From Bradyrhizobium hipponense (lineage in GTDB: Bacteria > Pseudomonadota > Alphaproteobacteria > Rhizobiales > Xanthobacteraceae), in the NCBI RefSeq assembly GCF_008123965.1, contig NZ_VSTH01000096.1, positions 1-39,324 on the forward strand: a DNA stretch of 39,324 nucleotides, written 5' to 3'. The translations under genes and the position numbers were made by a program. Positions 1 to 8,094 of this stretch are shown in pieces. Under the pieces are notes generated by a model. The model was not told where the DNA came from. It did not search any database and was given only the letters and a program-made list of their open reading frames with translations. Numbering within the stretch: position 1 is the first letter of the stretch; every line of letters starts with the position of its first letter.

Positions 1-55
1 GCCACCCATAGGATCTACGCGGCTGCTGTCTCGATTCATCATGACCGCCGCGGCG

Positions 56-86
56 TACTGGATCACCCGCTTTCGCGGGTGATGAC
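56..86. repeat. Palindromic repeat, family A, single arm
   Basis: A 9-bp perfect stem (62-70 with 75-83) closes a 4-base loop TTTC. On the outer sides are the family tags TACTGG and ATGAC (in the other orientation GTCAT and CCAGTA). The bases just before it (about 49-56, CGCGGCG) match the conserved inner flank of other family A members, so the partner arm may lie before the window start. It sits upstream of dapD. Confidence 0.75.
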
Positions 87-173
87 AGCGAACCAAGCTT
101 GACTCCACCCCGCCAAATCCCGAAAAAGCGCTCCAATCCGTCACAAATCCTGCCCTCCCGAGAGGAAATCCCG

Positions 174-1019
174 ATGTCGCTCCAAGCCCTCGAATCCACC
201 ATCAACGGCGCCTTCGACGCGCGCGACGGCATCTCGACCTCGACCAAGGGCGAGGTGCGGGAGGCCGTGGATCAGGCGCTGGAGAGTCTGGACAAGGGCG
301 AGGCGCGCGTTGCCGAGCGCGGCGGCGACGGCAAGTGGAAGGTCAATCAATGGCTGAAGAAGGCCGTGCTGCTGTCGTTCCGCCTCAACGACATGGGCGC
401 CATTCCCGGCGGTCCCGGCAAGGCGACCTGGTGGGACAAGGTCCCCTCGAAGTTCGACGGCTGGGGCGAGAACCGGTTTCGCGACGCCGGCTTTCGCGCG
501 GTGCCCGGCGCCATCGTGCGCCGCTCGGCCTTCATCGCCCGCAACGTCGTGCTGATGCCGTCCTTCGTCAATCTCGGCGCCTATGTCGATGAGAGCACCA
601 TGATCGACACCTGGTCCACCGTCGGCTCCTGCGCGCAGATCGGCAAGCGCGTGCACATCTCCGGCGGCGTCGGCATCGGCGGTGTGCTCGAGCCGCTGCA
701 GGCCGAGCCCGTGATCATCGAGGACGATTGCTTCATCGGCGCACGCTCCGAGGTCGCCGAAGGCGTGATCGTGCGCAAGGGCGCGGTGCTGTCGATGGGC
801 GTATTTTTGGGCGCCTCGACCAAGATCGTCGACCGCGAGACCGGCGAGATCTTCATCGGCGAAGTACCGGAATATTCGGTTGTGGTGCCCGGCGCGCTGC
901 CCGGCAAGCCGATGAAGAACGGCCAGATGGGCCCGAGCACGGCCTGCGCCGTCATCGTCAAGCGCGTCGATGAGCGGACGCGGTCGAAGACCAGCATCAA
1001 CGAATTGTTGCGGGATTGA
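174..1019 (+). CDS. dapD: 2,3,4,5-tetrahydropyridine-2,6-dicarboxylate N-succinyltransferase
   Basis: Transfers a succinyl group from succinyl-CoA to tetrahydrodipicolinate in the cytoplasm, the first committed step of the succinylase branch to meso-diaminopimelate and lysine. The 281-residue product has the usual family length. An alpha-helical N-terminal part is followed by a left-handed beta-helix of hexapeptide repeats, visible as the Gly/Ile/Val-rich stretch after residue 130 (for example GGVGIGGVLEP and EDDCFIGARSEV). The start at 174 gives MSLQALES and is preceded by the purine-rich AGAGGAAA; an in-frame codon at 99 would add 25 unlikely residues. dapE follows after 10 bases, so the two are probably co-transcribed and cover consecutive parts of the pathway. 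Confidence 0.96.
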   Translation: MSLQALESTINGAFDARDGISTSTKGEVREAVDQALESLDKGEARVAERGGDGKWKVNQWLKKAVLLSFRLNDMGAIPGGPGKATWWDKVPSKFDGWGENRFRDAGFRAVPGAIVRRSAFIARNVVLMPSFVNLGAYVDESTMIDTWSTVGSCAQIGKRVHISGGVGIGGVLEPLQAEPVIIEDDCFIGARSEVAEGVIVRKGAVLSMGVFLGASTKIVDRETGEIFIGEVPEYSVVVPGALPGKPMKNGQMGPSTACAVIVKRVDERTRSKTSINELLRD

Positions 1020-1029
1020 TTGGGCGCGC

Positions 1030-2199
1030 ATGACCGATGCTCTGTCCATTGCCCGCGATCTCATCCGCTGCCCCTCGGTAACCCCGGCCGACGCTGGTGC
1101 GCTGGGTGTGCTCGAAAGGGCCCTCACTGCAGCCGGCTTCATTTGCCACCGCGTGACGTTCTCGGAGCCCGGCACTGCCGACGTCGACAATCTCTATGCG
1201 CGGATCGGCACTGAGGGGCCGCACATCACCTTTGCCGGCCACACCGACGTGGTGCCGCCCGGCGACGAGAGCGCCTGGAGTGTCGGCGCGTTCTCCGGCG
1301 AGGTCCGGGACGGTTTTCTGCACGGCCGCGGCGCGGTCGACATGAAGGGCGGCATCGCCTGCTCGGTCGCCGCGGTGATCGAGCATCTCGCGGCCAACGA
1401 TGGCAAGCCGCGCAGCGACGGCCAAACGGGCTCGATTTCGTTCCTGATCACCGGCGACGAGGAAGACGTCTCCATCAACGGCACCATCAAGCTGTTGAAG
1501 TGGGCCGCCGAGCGCGGCGAGAAGTTCGACCATTGCGTGCTGGGCGAGCCCTCCAATGTCGAGACGCTCGGCGACACCATCAAGGTCGGCCGCCGCGGCT
1601 CGCAATCCGGCACGCTTTATGTCGACGGCGTGCAGGGCCATGTCGCCTATCCGCACCGCGCCGCCAATCCGGTGCCGGATATTTCGCGGCTGATCGTGGC
1701 AATCAGTGACGAGCCGCTCGACCACGGCAGCGCGGCGTTCCAGGCCTCCAATCTCGAATTCACCTCGGTCGACGTCGGCAACACCGCCTACAACGTCATC
1801 CCCGGCCAGGCCCGCGCAAAGTTCAACATCCGCTACAACGACAACCACACCCAGGCGAGCCTGCGCGAGCTGGTCGAGACGCGACTGACAAAGGCCTGCG
1901 GCAACCGCATCCGCGCCCGCATCGTCTGGGAGCCGTCGAACTCCAACGTGTTCGTCACCAAGCCCGGCCCGTTCACTGAGCTTGCGGTCGCCGCGATCGA
2001 GGAGGTGACGGGCCGCAAGCCGGAGCTGTCGACCTCAGGCGGCACCTCGGATGCGCGCTTCATCTCGAGCTATTGCCCGGTGATCGAGTTCGGTCTCGTC
2101 GGCCAGACCATGCACCAGATCGACGAGCGCGTGCCGGTCAAGGATCTAGAGAAGCTGACGCAGGTGTACCGCGGGATATTGCAGAGGTATTTTGCTTAA
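1030..2199 (+). CDS. dapE: Succinyl-diaminopimelate desuccinylase
   Basis: A dinuclear zinc amidohydrolase of the M20 family that hydrolyses N-succinyl-LL-diaminopimelate to LL-diaminopimelate and succinate. The 389-residue product shows the family metal-site motifs in order: HTDVVPPGD with ligand H71, GRGAVDMKGG with bridging D104, and TGDEED with general base E144 and ligand E145. A C-terminal GGTSDARF segment matches the usual DapE signature. The ATG at 1030 is chosen because MTDALSIARDLIRCPSVTP aligns with DapE N-termini; the open frame runs back to 970 inside dapD. It lies 10 bases after dapD and probably shares its transcript. The downstream gap to convergent truA holds a palindromic repeat. 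Confidence 0.96.
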   Translation: MTDALSIARDLIRCPSVTPADAGALGVLERALTAAGFICHRVTFSEPGTADVDNLYARIGTEGPHITFAGHTDVVPPGDESAWSVGAFSGEVRDGFLHGRGAVDMKGGIACSVAAVIEHLAANDGKPRSDGQTGSISFLITGDEEDVSINGTIKLLKWAAERGEKFDHCVLGEPSNVETLGDTIKVGRRGSQSGTLYVDGVQGHVAYPHRAANPVPDISRLIVAISDEPLDHGSAAFQASNLEFTSVDVGNTAYNVIPGQARAKFNIRYNDNHTQASLRELVETRLTKACGNRIRARIVWEPSNSNVFVTKPGPFTELAVAAIEEVTGRKPELSTSGGTSDARFISSYCPVIEFGLVGQTMHQIDERVPVKDLEKLTQVYRGILQRYFA

Positions 2200-2225
2200 C
2201 CGCGGCCTTCGCCAAACCCTCCGCC

Positions 2226-2302
2226 GTCATGCCCGGGCCTCCACGTTCTTCAGTGCCCCGGCACGGAAGGTCATGGATGGCCGGGACAAGCCCGGCCATG
2301 AC
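2226..2302. repeat. Palindromic repeat, family B (CCACGTTCTT type), degraded left arm
   Basis: It lies between convergent dapE and truA. It begins GTCATGCCCGGGC, is followed by CCACGTTCTT, and ends with an intact hairpin (GGCCGGG, loop, CCCGGCC) and ATGAC. The left hairpin has lost its second half compared with the copy at 24600-24686. It may act as a terminator for both genes. Confidence 0.65.
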
Positions 2303-2322
2303 GCCAGCGGCGGAATCACGCT

Positions 2323-3060
2323 CTAATAATCCACCTTCACCAGATACAGTCCGTCCGGCGGGGCGACGATGCCGCAGGCGGCGCGGTTGCGGGCTTGCAG
2401 GGCTGCGGTGAGATCGTCCGCGGTCCAGCGCCCTTCGCCGACCCAGACCAGCGAGCCGACCATCGACCGCACCTGACTGTGCAGGAACGAGCGCGCCGAA
2501 GTGAGGATCGTCACCTCGCGGCCGTCGCGCAACACGTCGAGCTGGTCGAGCGTCTTCTCCGGCGATTTGGCCTGGCACTCGGTGTCGCGAAACGTGGTGA
2601 AATCGTGCTTGCCGAGCAGGCGCTGCGCGGCCGCATGCATCGCCTCAGTGTCGAGCCGGCGCGGCACGCGCCAGGCGTGGCCGATGTCGAGGGCGAGATT
2701 GGCGCGGGTGTTGACGATGCGATAGCGGTAGTGGCGCTTGACCGCCGAGAAGCGCGCCTCGAAGGCGTCGGGCACGATCTCGGCCTCGAGCACCCCGATC
2801 GGAGCGGGGCGCAAATGCGCGTTGAGCCCGTCGCGAAACCGGCCCGGCGGAAACTGCTTCTCGATGTCGACATGCGCGACCTGGCCGAGGGCATGCACCC
2901 CGGCGTCGGTGCGGCCGGCGCCATGCACCCGCGCATCCGCGCCGGTCATCGCCTTCACCGCAGCTTCGAGCGCGCCCTGCACCGACGGCAGCGCTTCCTG
3001 CACCTGCCAGCCGAAGAACGGCGCGCCGTCATATTCGATGGTGAGCTTGTAGCGGGGCAT
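2323..3060 (-). CDS. truA: tRNA pseudouridine(38-40) synthase
   Basis: Isomerises uridines at positions 38-40 of the tRNA anticodon arm to pseudouridine. The 245-residue product carries the TruA motif GRTDAGVHALGQ with catalytic aspartate D52, and the N-terminal MPRYKLTIEYDG and FFGWQ segments typical of the family. Its start overlaps the stop of fmt by one base in a TGATG arrangement, which implies translational coupling. The order def-fmt-truA on one strand groups translation-initiation and tRNA-modification functions. Length and motifs are complete. Confidence 0.96.
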   Translation of the reverse strand: MPRYKLTIEYDGAPFFGWQVQEALPSVQGALEAAVKAMTGADARVHGAGRTDAGVHALGQVAHVDIEKQFPPGRFRDGLNAHLRPAPIGVLEAEIVPDAFEARFSAVKRHYRYRIVNTRANLALDIGHAWRVPRRLDTEAMHAAAQRLLGKHDFTTFRDTECQAKSPEKTLDQLDVLRDGREVTILTSARSFLHSQVRSMVGSLVWVGEGRWTADDLTAALQARNRAACGIVAPPDGLYLVKVDY

Positions 3061-3995
3061 CAGGCCAGCCGCATCGGCGGCTTCAGCGGCACACCGCGCA
3101 GGAAGTCGGTCGCCTGCATGCGCGCCTTGCCTTCGCGCTGGAGCTCGAGAATGCGGATCGCGCCCTCGCCGCAGGCGATGGTGAGCTGATCGTCGAGCAC
3201 TGCGCCCGGAGCGCCGGAGCCTGTCGCCAGCTCGCAGCGCAGGATTTTCACGCGCGCATTTTCGCTGACATCCGCGAGCTCGCTCCAGGCGCCGGGAAAC
3301 GGCGACAGGCCGTGGATGTGGCGCAGGACGTCGCGCGCGGGCCTGGTCCAGTCGATCCGCGCCTCGGTCTTGTCGATCTTGGCGGCATAGGTGACGCCTT
3401 CCTCGCTCTGCTTTTTGAGCTGAAGGGCGCCGCGGTCGAGCGCCGCCATGGCGCGCACCATCAAATCGGCGCCGAGCCGGGAGAGGCGGTCGTGCAGATC
3501 GATCGCGGTCATGTCGTCGGTGATCGCGATGCGCTCGGCCATGGCGACGTCGCCGGTATCGAGCCCGACATCCATCTTCATCACCATGACGCCGCTCTCG
3601 GCGTCGCCGGCCATGATCGCGCGGTTGATCGGCGCAGCGCCGCGCCAGCGCGGCAACAGCGAGGCATGCAGATTGTAGCAGCCGAGCTTCGGCGCATCGA
3701 GGATCGCCTGCGGCAGGATCATGCCGTAGGCGACGACAACCGCGGCATCGGCATCGAAGGCGCGGAACGCGTCGAGGGCTTCCTGTGTCTTCAACGTCTT
3801 CGGCATCAGCACGGGCACGCCGAGTCTTCGCGCGGCCTCTTCAACCGGCGTCGGCTGCAATTGCAGACCGCGCCGCCCGCCCGGCTTTGGCGCGCGGGTG
3901 TAGACCGCCACGATCTCGTGGCCATGCGCGACCAGCTCGAGCAGCGTCGGCACGGAAAAATCGGGCGTGCCCATGAAGATGAGGCGAAGGGGCAT
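3060..3995 (-). CDS. fmt: Methionyl-tRNA formyltransferase
   Basis: Formylates initiator Met-tRNA using 10-formyltetrahydrofolate. The 311-residue product has the N-terminal formyltransferase domain with the catalytic triad region: N108 and H110 in YNLHASLLPRWRG, and D146 in MDVGLDTGD. The C-terminal domain contains HGLSPFPGAW. The start MPLRLIFMGTPDF fits the family closely. The stop overlaps the start of truA by one base. The def gene, which encodes the enzyme that removes the same formyl group, lies upstream on the same strand across a 213-base gap filled by a palindromic repeat. Confidence 0.97.
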   Translation of the reverse strand: MPLRLIFMGTPDFSVPTLLELVAHGHEIVAVYTRAPKPGGRRGLQLQPTPVEEAARRLGVPVLMPKTLKTQEALDAFRAFDADAAVVVAYGMILPQAILDAPKLGCYNLHASLLPRWRGAAPINRAIMAGDAESGVMVMKMDVGLDTGDVAMAERIAITDDMTAIDLHDRLSRLGADLMVRAMAALDRGALQLKKQSEEGVTYAAKIDKTEARIDWTRPARDVLRHIHGLSPFPGAWSELADVSENARVKILRCELATGSGAPGAVLDDQLTIACGEGAIRILELQREGKARMQATDFLRGVPLKPPMRLA

Positions 3996-4010
3996 GACAA
4001 GAACTCGATA

Positions 4011-4170
4011 CGTTCCCTCCCCCCTTGTGGGGGAGGGCTAGGGAGGGGGTGCCACACGGCGCGCTCTCTCGGCTTGAGCGCGAGTGCCTTGTTGCTGGCG
4101 CTCGCAAAACGGCGAGTACCTTTTGCTGGGCTACCCCCCTCCCCTGCCCTCCCCCACAAGGGGGGAGGGA
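4011..4170. repeat. Inverted repeat pair, family E (CCCTCCCC type), between def and fmt
   Basis: Two inverted arms, about 4011-4052 and 4130-4170, are built on CCTCCCCC and GGGGGAGG with TTGTGG or CCACAA in the loops. They are separated by about 80 bases. Each arm forms its own hairpin and the two arms can also pair with each other. The element separates def from fmt and could uncouple or attenuate their expression. Confidence 0.7.
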
Positions 4171-4208
4171 GCAGAGCGGAGCGCGCGGCAGCATCGGTCG
4201 CTTACTAC

Positions 4209-4733
4209 TCACTCCGCGCGCTTGGCGGCTTTCTCGAACTTCTTGAGCACGCGGTCGCGTTTGAGCTTTGACAGATAGTCGACGAACAGCACGCCGTTGA
4301 GATGATCGATCTCGTGCTGGATGCAGGTGGCGTAGATGCCTTCGGCGTCCTCCTCGTGCACCTTGCCGTCGAGATCGGTGAAGCGCACGCGCACCTTGGC
4401 GGGACGTTCGACCTCCTCGTAATATTCGGGGATCGACAGGCAGCCTTCCTCGTAGACCGACAGTTCCTCGGACGAGGCGAGAATTTCGGGATTGATGAAG
4501 ACGCGCGGCTCCGGCTTGGTTTCGCCGTTCTCGTCGCGCTTGGCGAGGTCCATGGTGATGAGCCGCAGCGGCTGCGCGACCTGGATCGCCGCGAGCCCAA
4601 TGCCGGGCGCGTCGTACATGGTCTCGAGCATGTCGTCGGCAAGCTTACGGATCTCCGGCGTGACCTTCTCGATCGGCTTGGAGACCAGACGCAGCTGCCT
4701 GTCGGGCAGGATGATGATTTCTCTGAGGGCCAT
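4209..4733 (-). CDS. def: Peptide deformylase
   Basis: Removes the formyl group from the N-terminal methionine of nascent proteins; an iron/zinc metallohydrolase acting at the ribosome exit. The 174-residue product has all three family motifs: GIGLAAIQV (residues 44-52), EGCLSIP with metal ligand C98, and QHEIDHLNG with ligands H140 and H144 and catalytic E141. Its start faces rmuC across 170 bases containing CtrA-like sites. It is followed by fmt and truA on the same strand. The C-terminus is rich in Lys/Arg, as is common in alphaproteobacterial type I enzymes. Confidence 0.97.
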   Translation of the reverse strand: MALREIIILPDRQLRLVSKPIEKVTPEIRKLADDMLETMYDAPGIGLAAIQVAQPLRLITMDLAKRDENGETKPEPRVFINPEILASSEELSVYEEGCLSIPEYYEEVERPAKVRVRFTDLDGKVHEEDAEGIYATCIQHEIDHLNGVLFVDYLSKLKRDRVLKKFEKAAKRAE

Positions 4734-4785
4734 GGCCGCGATTTAAGCCGCGCGCCCGATGCGGTCAATGCGGCGAGGAACTCCG

Positions 4786-4856
4786 TTAACGGTCCGCTAA
4801 CCATAAAACTTGAGGCTTCGTTAACCATAAAAATTAGGGGGCTATTAACCATAAAT
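4786..4856. promoter_or_regulatory. Candidate CtrA-binding cluster between def and rmuC
   Basis: TTAA (4786-4789), seven bases, then CTAACCAT (4797-4804) gives one near-perfect match to the CtrA full site TTAA-N7-TTAA. Two further TTAACCATAAA copies start at 4821 and 4845. The three AACCATAAA units are exactly 24 bp apart. TTAACCAT is the known alphaproteobacterial CtrA half-site. The cluster lies 53-123 bases upstream of def and 48-118 bases upstream of rmuC, so it could control either gene. The assignment rests on motif matching only. Confidence 0.45.
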
Positions 4857-4903
4857 GTTCGCTATTCGTTCGCGGATACCGCCGAATCGGCTAAAAGGCG
4901 GCC

Positions 4904-6103
4904 ATGAATGAAATCATCTTCATGCTCGGCGACTGGCCGGTGCGCACCATCGACGCGCTGCTCGGCTTCGGCGCGCTGGTCCTCATCCTGCTCGTGGTCA
5001 TCGCTATCGTGATCGCCCGCTCCTCGCGGCGTGGTGCGGAACTCGCGATGGCCAACGCCATCCGCGCCGACGAGCTCGAGGAGCGCGTCAGCCAGATGCT
5101 GCACGCCCAGAGCGAAGCCTCGGGCCGGGTCGATGCCATGACCCAGGCGCTGGCCGGCCGCCAGGCCGACATGGCGCGCGCGGTCAACGAGCGGCTGGAT
5201 TCGGTGACCCACCGCGTCGGTCAGTCCATGGAACATTCGACCCGCAACACCATGGAGAGCCTGCGCGCGCTGCACGAGCGGCTCGGCATCATCGACAGCG
5301 CGCACAAGAACCTCACCGACCTTACCACCCAGGTCACGACCTTGCGCGACGTGCTCGCCAACAAGCAGTCGCGCGGCGCCTTCGGCCAGGCGCGGATGGA
5401 GGCGATTGTCCAGGACGGCTTGCCGAAGGGCGCCTACGAATTCCAGTTCACGCTGTCCACGGGCAAGCGGCCGGACTGCGTCGTGTTCCTGCCCGACCAG
5501 CGACCGCTCTGCATCGACGCAAAATTTCCGCTGGAGGCGATGACCGCGCTGCACGACGCCCGCACCGACGAGGAGCGGCGCATCGCCACGCAGCGGCTGC
5601 GCGGCGACGTGACGAAGCATGTCAGCGACATCGCCGAAAAATATCTGGTCGCCGGCGAGACCCAGGAAATGGCGCTGATGTTCGTGCCGTCGGAATCCGT
5701 CTACGCCGAGATCCACGACGGCTTCGACGACGTGATCCAGAAGGCCTATCGCGCCCGCGTGGTGCTGGTGTCGCCCTCGCTCTTGATGCTCGCGATTCAG
5801 GTAATGCAGCAGATCATGAAGGACGCGCGCATGCGCGACGCCGCCGACCAGATCCGCACCGAGGTGATCAGGCTCGGCGACGACCTCGGCCGCCTGCGCG
5901 ACCGCGTGCTGAAATTGCAGAAGCATTTTGCCGACGCCAACGAGGACGTCCGCCAGGTCCTGATCTCCGCCGACAAGATCGAGAAGCGCGCCGGTCGAAT
6001 CGAGGAACTCGATTTCAGCAAGACCGACGCGCCGGAGGCTCCGCATCTGGTGGCAACCGGCGCGGCCGAGTTGTTCCCGAGAAAGCTCCAGGCGGGGGAG
6101 TGA
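4904..6103 (+). CDS. rmuC: RmuC family DNA recombination protein
   Basis: RmuC-family proteins limit inversion between short inverted repeats in E. coli and carry a restriction-endonuclease-like fold; the biochemical activity is poorly defined. The 399-residue product has one N-terminal membrane segment (about residues 18-38, LLGFGALVLILLVVIAIVI). A long charged, probably coiled-coil, stretch follows to about residue 140, then the RmuC domain with KRPDCVVFLPD and LCIDAKFPLEAM, and a C-terminal coiled coil. It is divergent from def. Its role in suppressing short inverted-repeat recombination is notable because the next 500 bases hold two large inverted repeat pairs. Confidence 0.9.
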   Translation: MNEIIFMLGDWPVRTIDALLGFGALVLILLVVIAIVIARSSRRGAELAMANAIRADELEERVSQMLHAQSEASGRVDAMTQALAGRQADMARAVNERLDSVTHRVGQSMEHSTRNTMESLRALHERLGIIDSAHKNLTDLTTQVTTLRDVLANKQSRGAFGQARMEAIVQDGLPKGAYEFQFTLSTGKRPDCVVFLPDQRPLCIDAKFPLEAMTALHDARTDEERRIATQRLRGDVTKHVSDIAEKYLVAGETQEMALMFVPSESVYAEIHDGFDDVIQKAYRARVVLVSPSLLMLAIQVMQQIMKDARMRDAADQIRTEVIRLGDDLGRLRDRVLKLQKHFADANEDVRQVLISADKIEKRAGRIEELDFSKTDAPEAPHLVATGAAELFPRKLQAGE

Positions 6104-6114
6104 TTTGATGTGAT

Positions 6115-6213
6115 GTCATGCCCCGCGAAGGCGGGGCATCCAGTACGCCGCGGCAGGTGTAACTGAACGAGACGCTGGTGAGTACTGGATCGTCCGCCTT
6201 CGCGGACGATGAC
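6115..6213. repeat. Palindromic repeat pair, family A (left of GIY-YIG gene 1)
   Basis: Two hairpins face each other. The left one pairs ATGCCCCGC (6118-6126) with GCGGGGCAT (6131-6139) around GAAG. The right one pairs ATCGTCCGC (6189-6197) with GCGGACGAT (6202-6210) around CTTC. Outer tags are GTCAT and ATGAC; inner tags are CCAGTA and TACTGG. The first 40 and last 31 bases match the copy at 6537-6636 exactly, while the spacer between the arms has diverged. Confidence 0.9.
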
Positions 6214-6229
6214 ACCGGAAAGGTGGCGG

Positions 6230-6532
6230 ATGGGAGAGCGCATCTACTACGTCTATATCCTCGCCAGCAAAATAGGCGGCACGCTCTATATCGGCGTGAC
6301 CAATGATCTCATCCGCCGGATAGCGGAACACAAATCGAAGCTGATTGAGAGCTTCACAGAAAAATACGACGTCGCTCGGCTTGTCTATTTCGAGCAGTTC
6401 GATGACCCCGAGAACGCGATCAAGCGGGAGAAGCGATTGAAGAAGTGGAATCGCGCTTGGAAGGTGCGGTTGATCGAACAGCAAAATCCCAATTGGGATG
6501 ATCTCTATCACGAAATAGCCGGGCCGCCATGA
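6230..6532 (+). CDS. Single-domain GIY-YIG nuclease family protein (copy 1)
   Basis: A 100-residue protein that is essentially one GIY-YIG domain of the UPF0213/YhbQ type. The GIY half is YYVYILAS, the YIG half is TLYIGVTND, the conserved arginine lies in DLIRRIAEH, and the metal-binding glutamate lies in AIKREKRLKKW. A basic stretch and NPNWDDLY follow. Members of this fold cut DNA, but the cellular role of these short proteins is not established. The start at 6230 is preceded by GGAAAGG at 7-base spacing; the alternative ATG at 6209 lies inside the repeat and has no good ribosome site. It is about half identical, by eye, to the product at 34780-35070. The family A repeats immediately flanking it suggest functional association. 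Confidence 0.85.
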   Translation: MGERIYYVYILASKIGGTLYIGVTNDLIRRIAEHKSKLIESFTEKYDVARLVYFEQFDDPENAIKREKRLKKWNRAWKVRLIEQQNPNWDDLYHEIAGPP

Positions 6533-6536
6533 CGCT

Positions 6537-6636
6537 GTCATGCCCCGCGAAGGCGGGGCATCCAGTACGCCGCGGCGGCTGTGATTGAACCGAGATGCCG
6601 GTGATTACTGGATCGTCCGCCTTCGCGGACGATGAC
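6537..6636. repeat. Palindromic repeat pair, family A (right of GIY-YIG gene 1)
   Basis: It has the same two hairpins and tags as 6115-6213, with identical 40-base left and 31-base right ends and a diverged spacer of about 29 bases. It starts 4 bases after the stop codon of the GIY-YIG gene and could also end that transcript. Confidence 0.9.
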
Positions 6637-6714
6637 ACTGAGGGAGGAGCACCGGCTTCTGCCCCACGGACAGCGGCGAGAGTCTTTTGCGCCAGAATCT
6701 GCTAACACCGCCCC

Positions 6715-8079
6715 ATGACCGCACCCGACGCGACCTCCCCCGCCGGCACTGACACCCCAACCGTCTCCTGGCGGGACAGCCTTGCCGTTTACCTGCAGCC
6801 GCGGGTGCTGATCGTGCTGTTTCTCGGCTTCTCGTCCGGGCTGCCGCTGGCGCTGTCGGGGTCGACGCTGCTGGTGTGGATGCGGGAATCCGGCGTCGAT
6901 CTCGGCACTATCGGACTGTTTGCACTGGTCGGCACGCCCTACACGCTGAAATTCCTGTGGGCGCCGCTGGTGGATGCGCTGCATGTGCCGCTGTTCACCC
7001 GCGCGTTCGGCCGCCGCCGCGGCTGGCTGGTGTTTTCGCAACTGCTGCTGATCGTCGCGATCCTGCTGCTGGCGCTGACCGATCCGGCGCGCTCGCCGTT
7101 CTATGTCGCGCTCGGCGCACTGCTGGTCGCGACGGCGTCGTCGACGCAGGACATCGTGGTCGACGCCTTCCGCGTCGAGAGCCTGCCCGAGAGCGAGCAG
7201 GCCGCCGGCATGGCGTCCTATGTCGCGGCCTATCGCATCGGCATGCTGGTGTCGACCGCGGGCGCGCTGTTCATCGTCTCCGGCTTCGAGGGCACCGGCA
7301 TTCCGCGCACATCGTCCTGGATGTGGGGCTATGTGGTGATGGCGGCCATGGTGCTGATCGGGACAATCACAGCGCTGGCCGCGACCGAGCCCGAGCAATC
7401 GGCCCGGGCCGAGGCGGTGACGAAAGCCGAGACGGCGTTCGCACGCGTGCTGCACGCCGCGATCGGCGCCTTTTCGGAATTCCTCTCGCGCAAGGATGCG
7501 CTCGCGGCGCTGGCCTTCGTCGTGCTGTTCAAGTTCACAGACGCGTTCTCCGGCACCATGACGGCGCCGTTCGTGATCGACCTCGGCTTCTCCCGCAACG
7601 ACTATGCGGCGATCGTGAAGGGCGTTGGCTTGGCCGCCACGCTGATCGGCGGCTTCGCCGGCGGCTTCGTCGCGCGGCGCTATTCGCTTTCGGCCAGCCT
7701 TTGGATCGGCGGCGTGGTGCAGGCGCTTGCCAATCTCTCCTTCTCCTGGCTGGCCTTCATCGGCACCAGCCAATGGGCGCTCGCCTTCGCCATCACAGCT
7801 GAGAACTTCACCAGCGCCATCGGCACCGTGATCTTCGTCGCCTATCTCTCCGCGCTGTGCCAGAACCCGCTGCATACGGCGACACAATACGCGCTGCTCA
7901 CCGCGCTCGCGGCCGTGGGACGCACCTATCTGTCGTCGGTGGCAGGCTATGTCGCCAAGGCGACCGGCTGGCCGCTGTTCTTCGTGATCTGCGTGCTGGT
8001 GGCGATCCCGAGCCTGATGCTGCTCAGTTGGCTGCAGAAGCGCGGACACTTCGAGGCGCTGGGGCCGGTAAGGGTTTAG
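6715..8079 (+). CDS. AmpG-like MFS transporter
   Basis: A 454-residue inner-membrane protein with about 12 hydrophobic segments, resembling AmpG permeases that import anhydromuropeptides released by cell-wall turnover. Typical AmpG features are the first segment SSGLPLALSGSTL, the loop LKFLWAPLVDA, the cytoplasmic RRRGWLVFSQ, and the STQDIVVDAFRVE motif with acidic residues inside a membrane region. The start at 6715 is the first ATG after the repeat block. It stands alone, with repeats on both sides. If the assignment holds, it feeds peptidoglycan recycling and possibly beta-lactamase induction. Substrate is inferred from the family and not tested here. Confidence 0.85.
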   Translation: MTAPDATSPAGTDTPTVSWRDSLAVYLQPRVLIVLFLGFSSGLPLALSGSTLLVWMRESGVDLGTIGLFALVGTPYTLKFLWAPLVDALHVPLFTRAFGRRRGWLVFSQLLLIVAILLLALTDPARSPFYVALGALLVATASSTQDIVVDAFRVESLPESEQAAGMASYVAAYRIGMLVSTAGALFIVSGFEGTGIPRTSSWMWGYVVMAAMVLIGTITALAATEPEQSARAEAVTKAETAFARVLHAAIGAFSEFLSRKDALAALAFVVLFKFTDAFSGTMTAPFVIDLGFSRNDYAAIVKGVGLAATLIGGFAGGFVARRYSLSASLWIGGVVQALANLSFSWLAFIGTSQWALAFAITAENFTSAIGTVIFVAYLSALCQNPLHTATQYALLTALAAVGRTYLSSVAGYVAKATGWPLFFVICVLVAIPSLMLLSWLQKRGHFEALGPVRV

Positions 8080-8094
8080 GCCGACGTCTCACCA

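Larger units (their letters stand above)
6115..6636 (+). mobile_element. Putative REP-flanked GIY-YIG unit 1
   Basis: The 522-bp unit consists of a family A repeat pair, a GIY-YIG nuclease gene and a second, near-identical repeat pair in direct orientation. The gene fits the gap tightly: an in-frame ATG at 6209 lies inside the left repeat, the preferred ATG is 17 bases after it, and the stop at 6530-6532 is 4 bases before the right repeat. No transposase gene or target duplication is visible. Calling it mobile is an inference from architecture and from gene-free copies of the same repeat at 19520-19621. Confidence 0.4.

Noticed and set aside
6015..6638. Minus-strand frames starting MSSSAKADDPV at 6215 and 6638
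   Set aside because: Both begin in the right hairpin of a family A repeat, share their first residues only because the repeat is shared, and run antisense into rmuC or the GIY-YIG gene.
6538..8049. A 503-residue minus-strand open frame opposite the AmpG-like gene
   Set aside because: Its composition (very rich in Arg, Gln, His, Gly) is that of a frame opposite a GC-rich gene, it shows no domain, and the plus strand encodes a convincing transporter.
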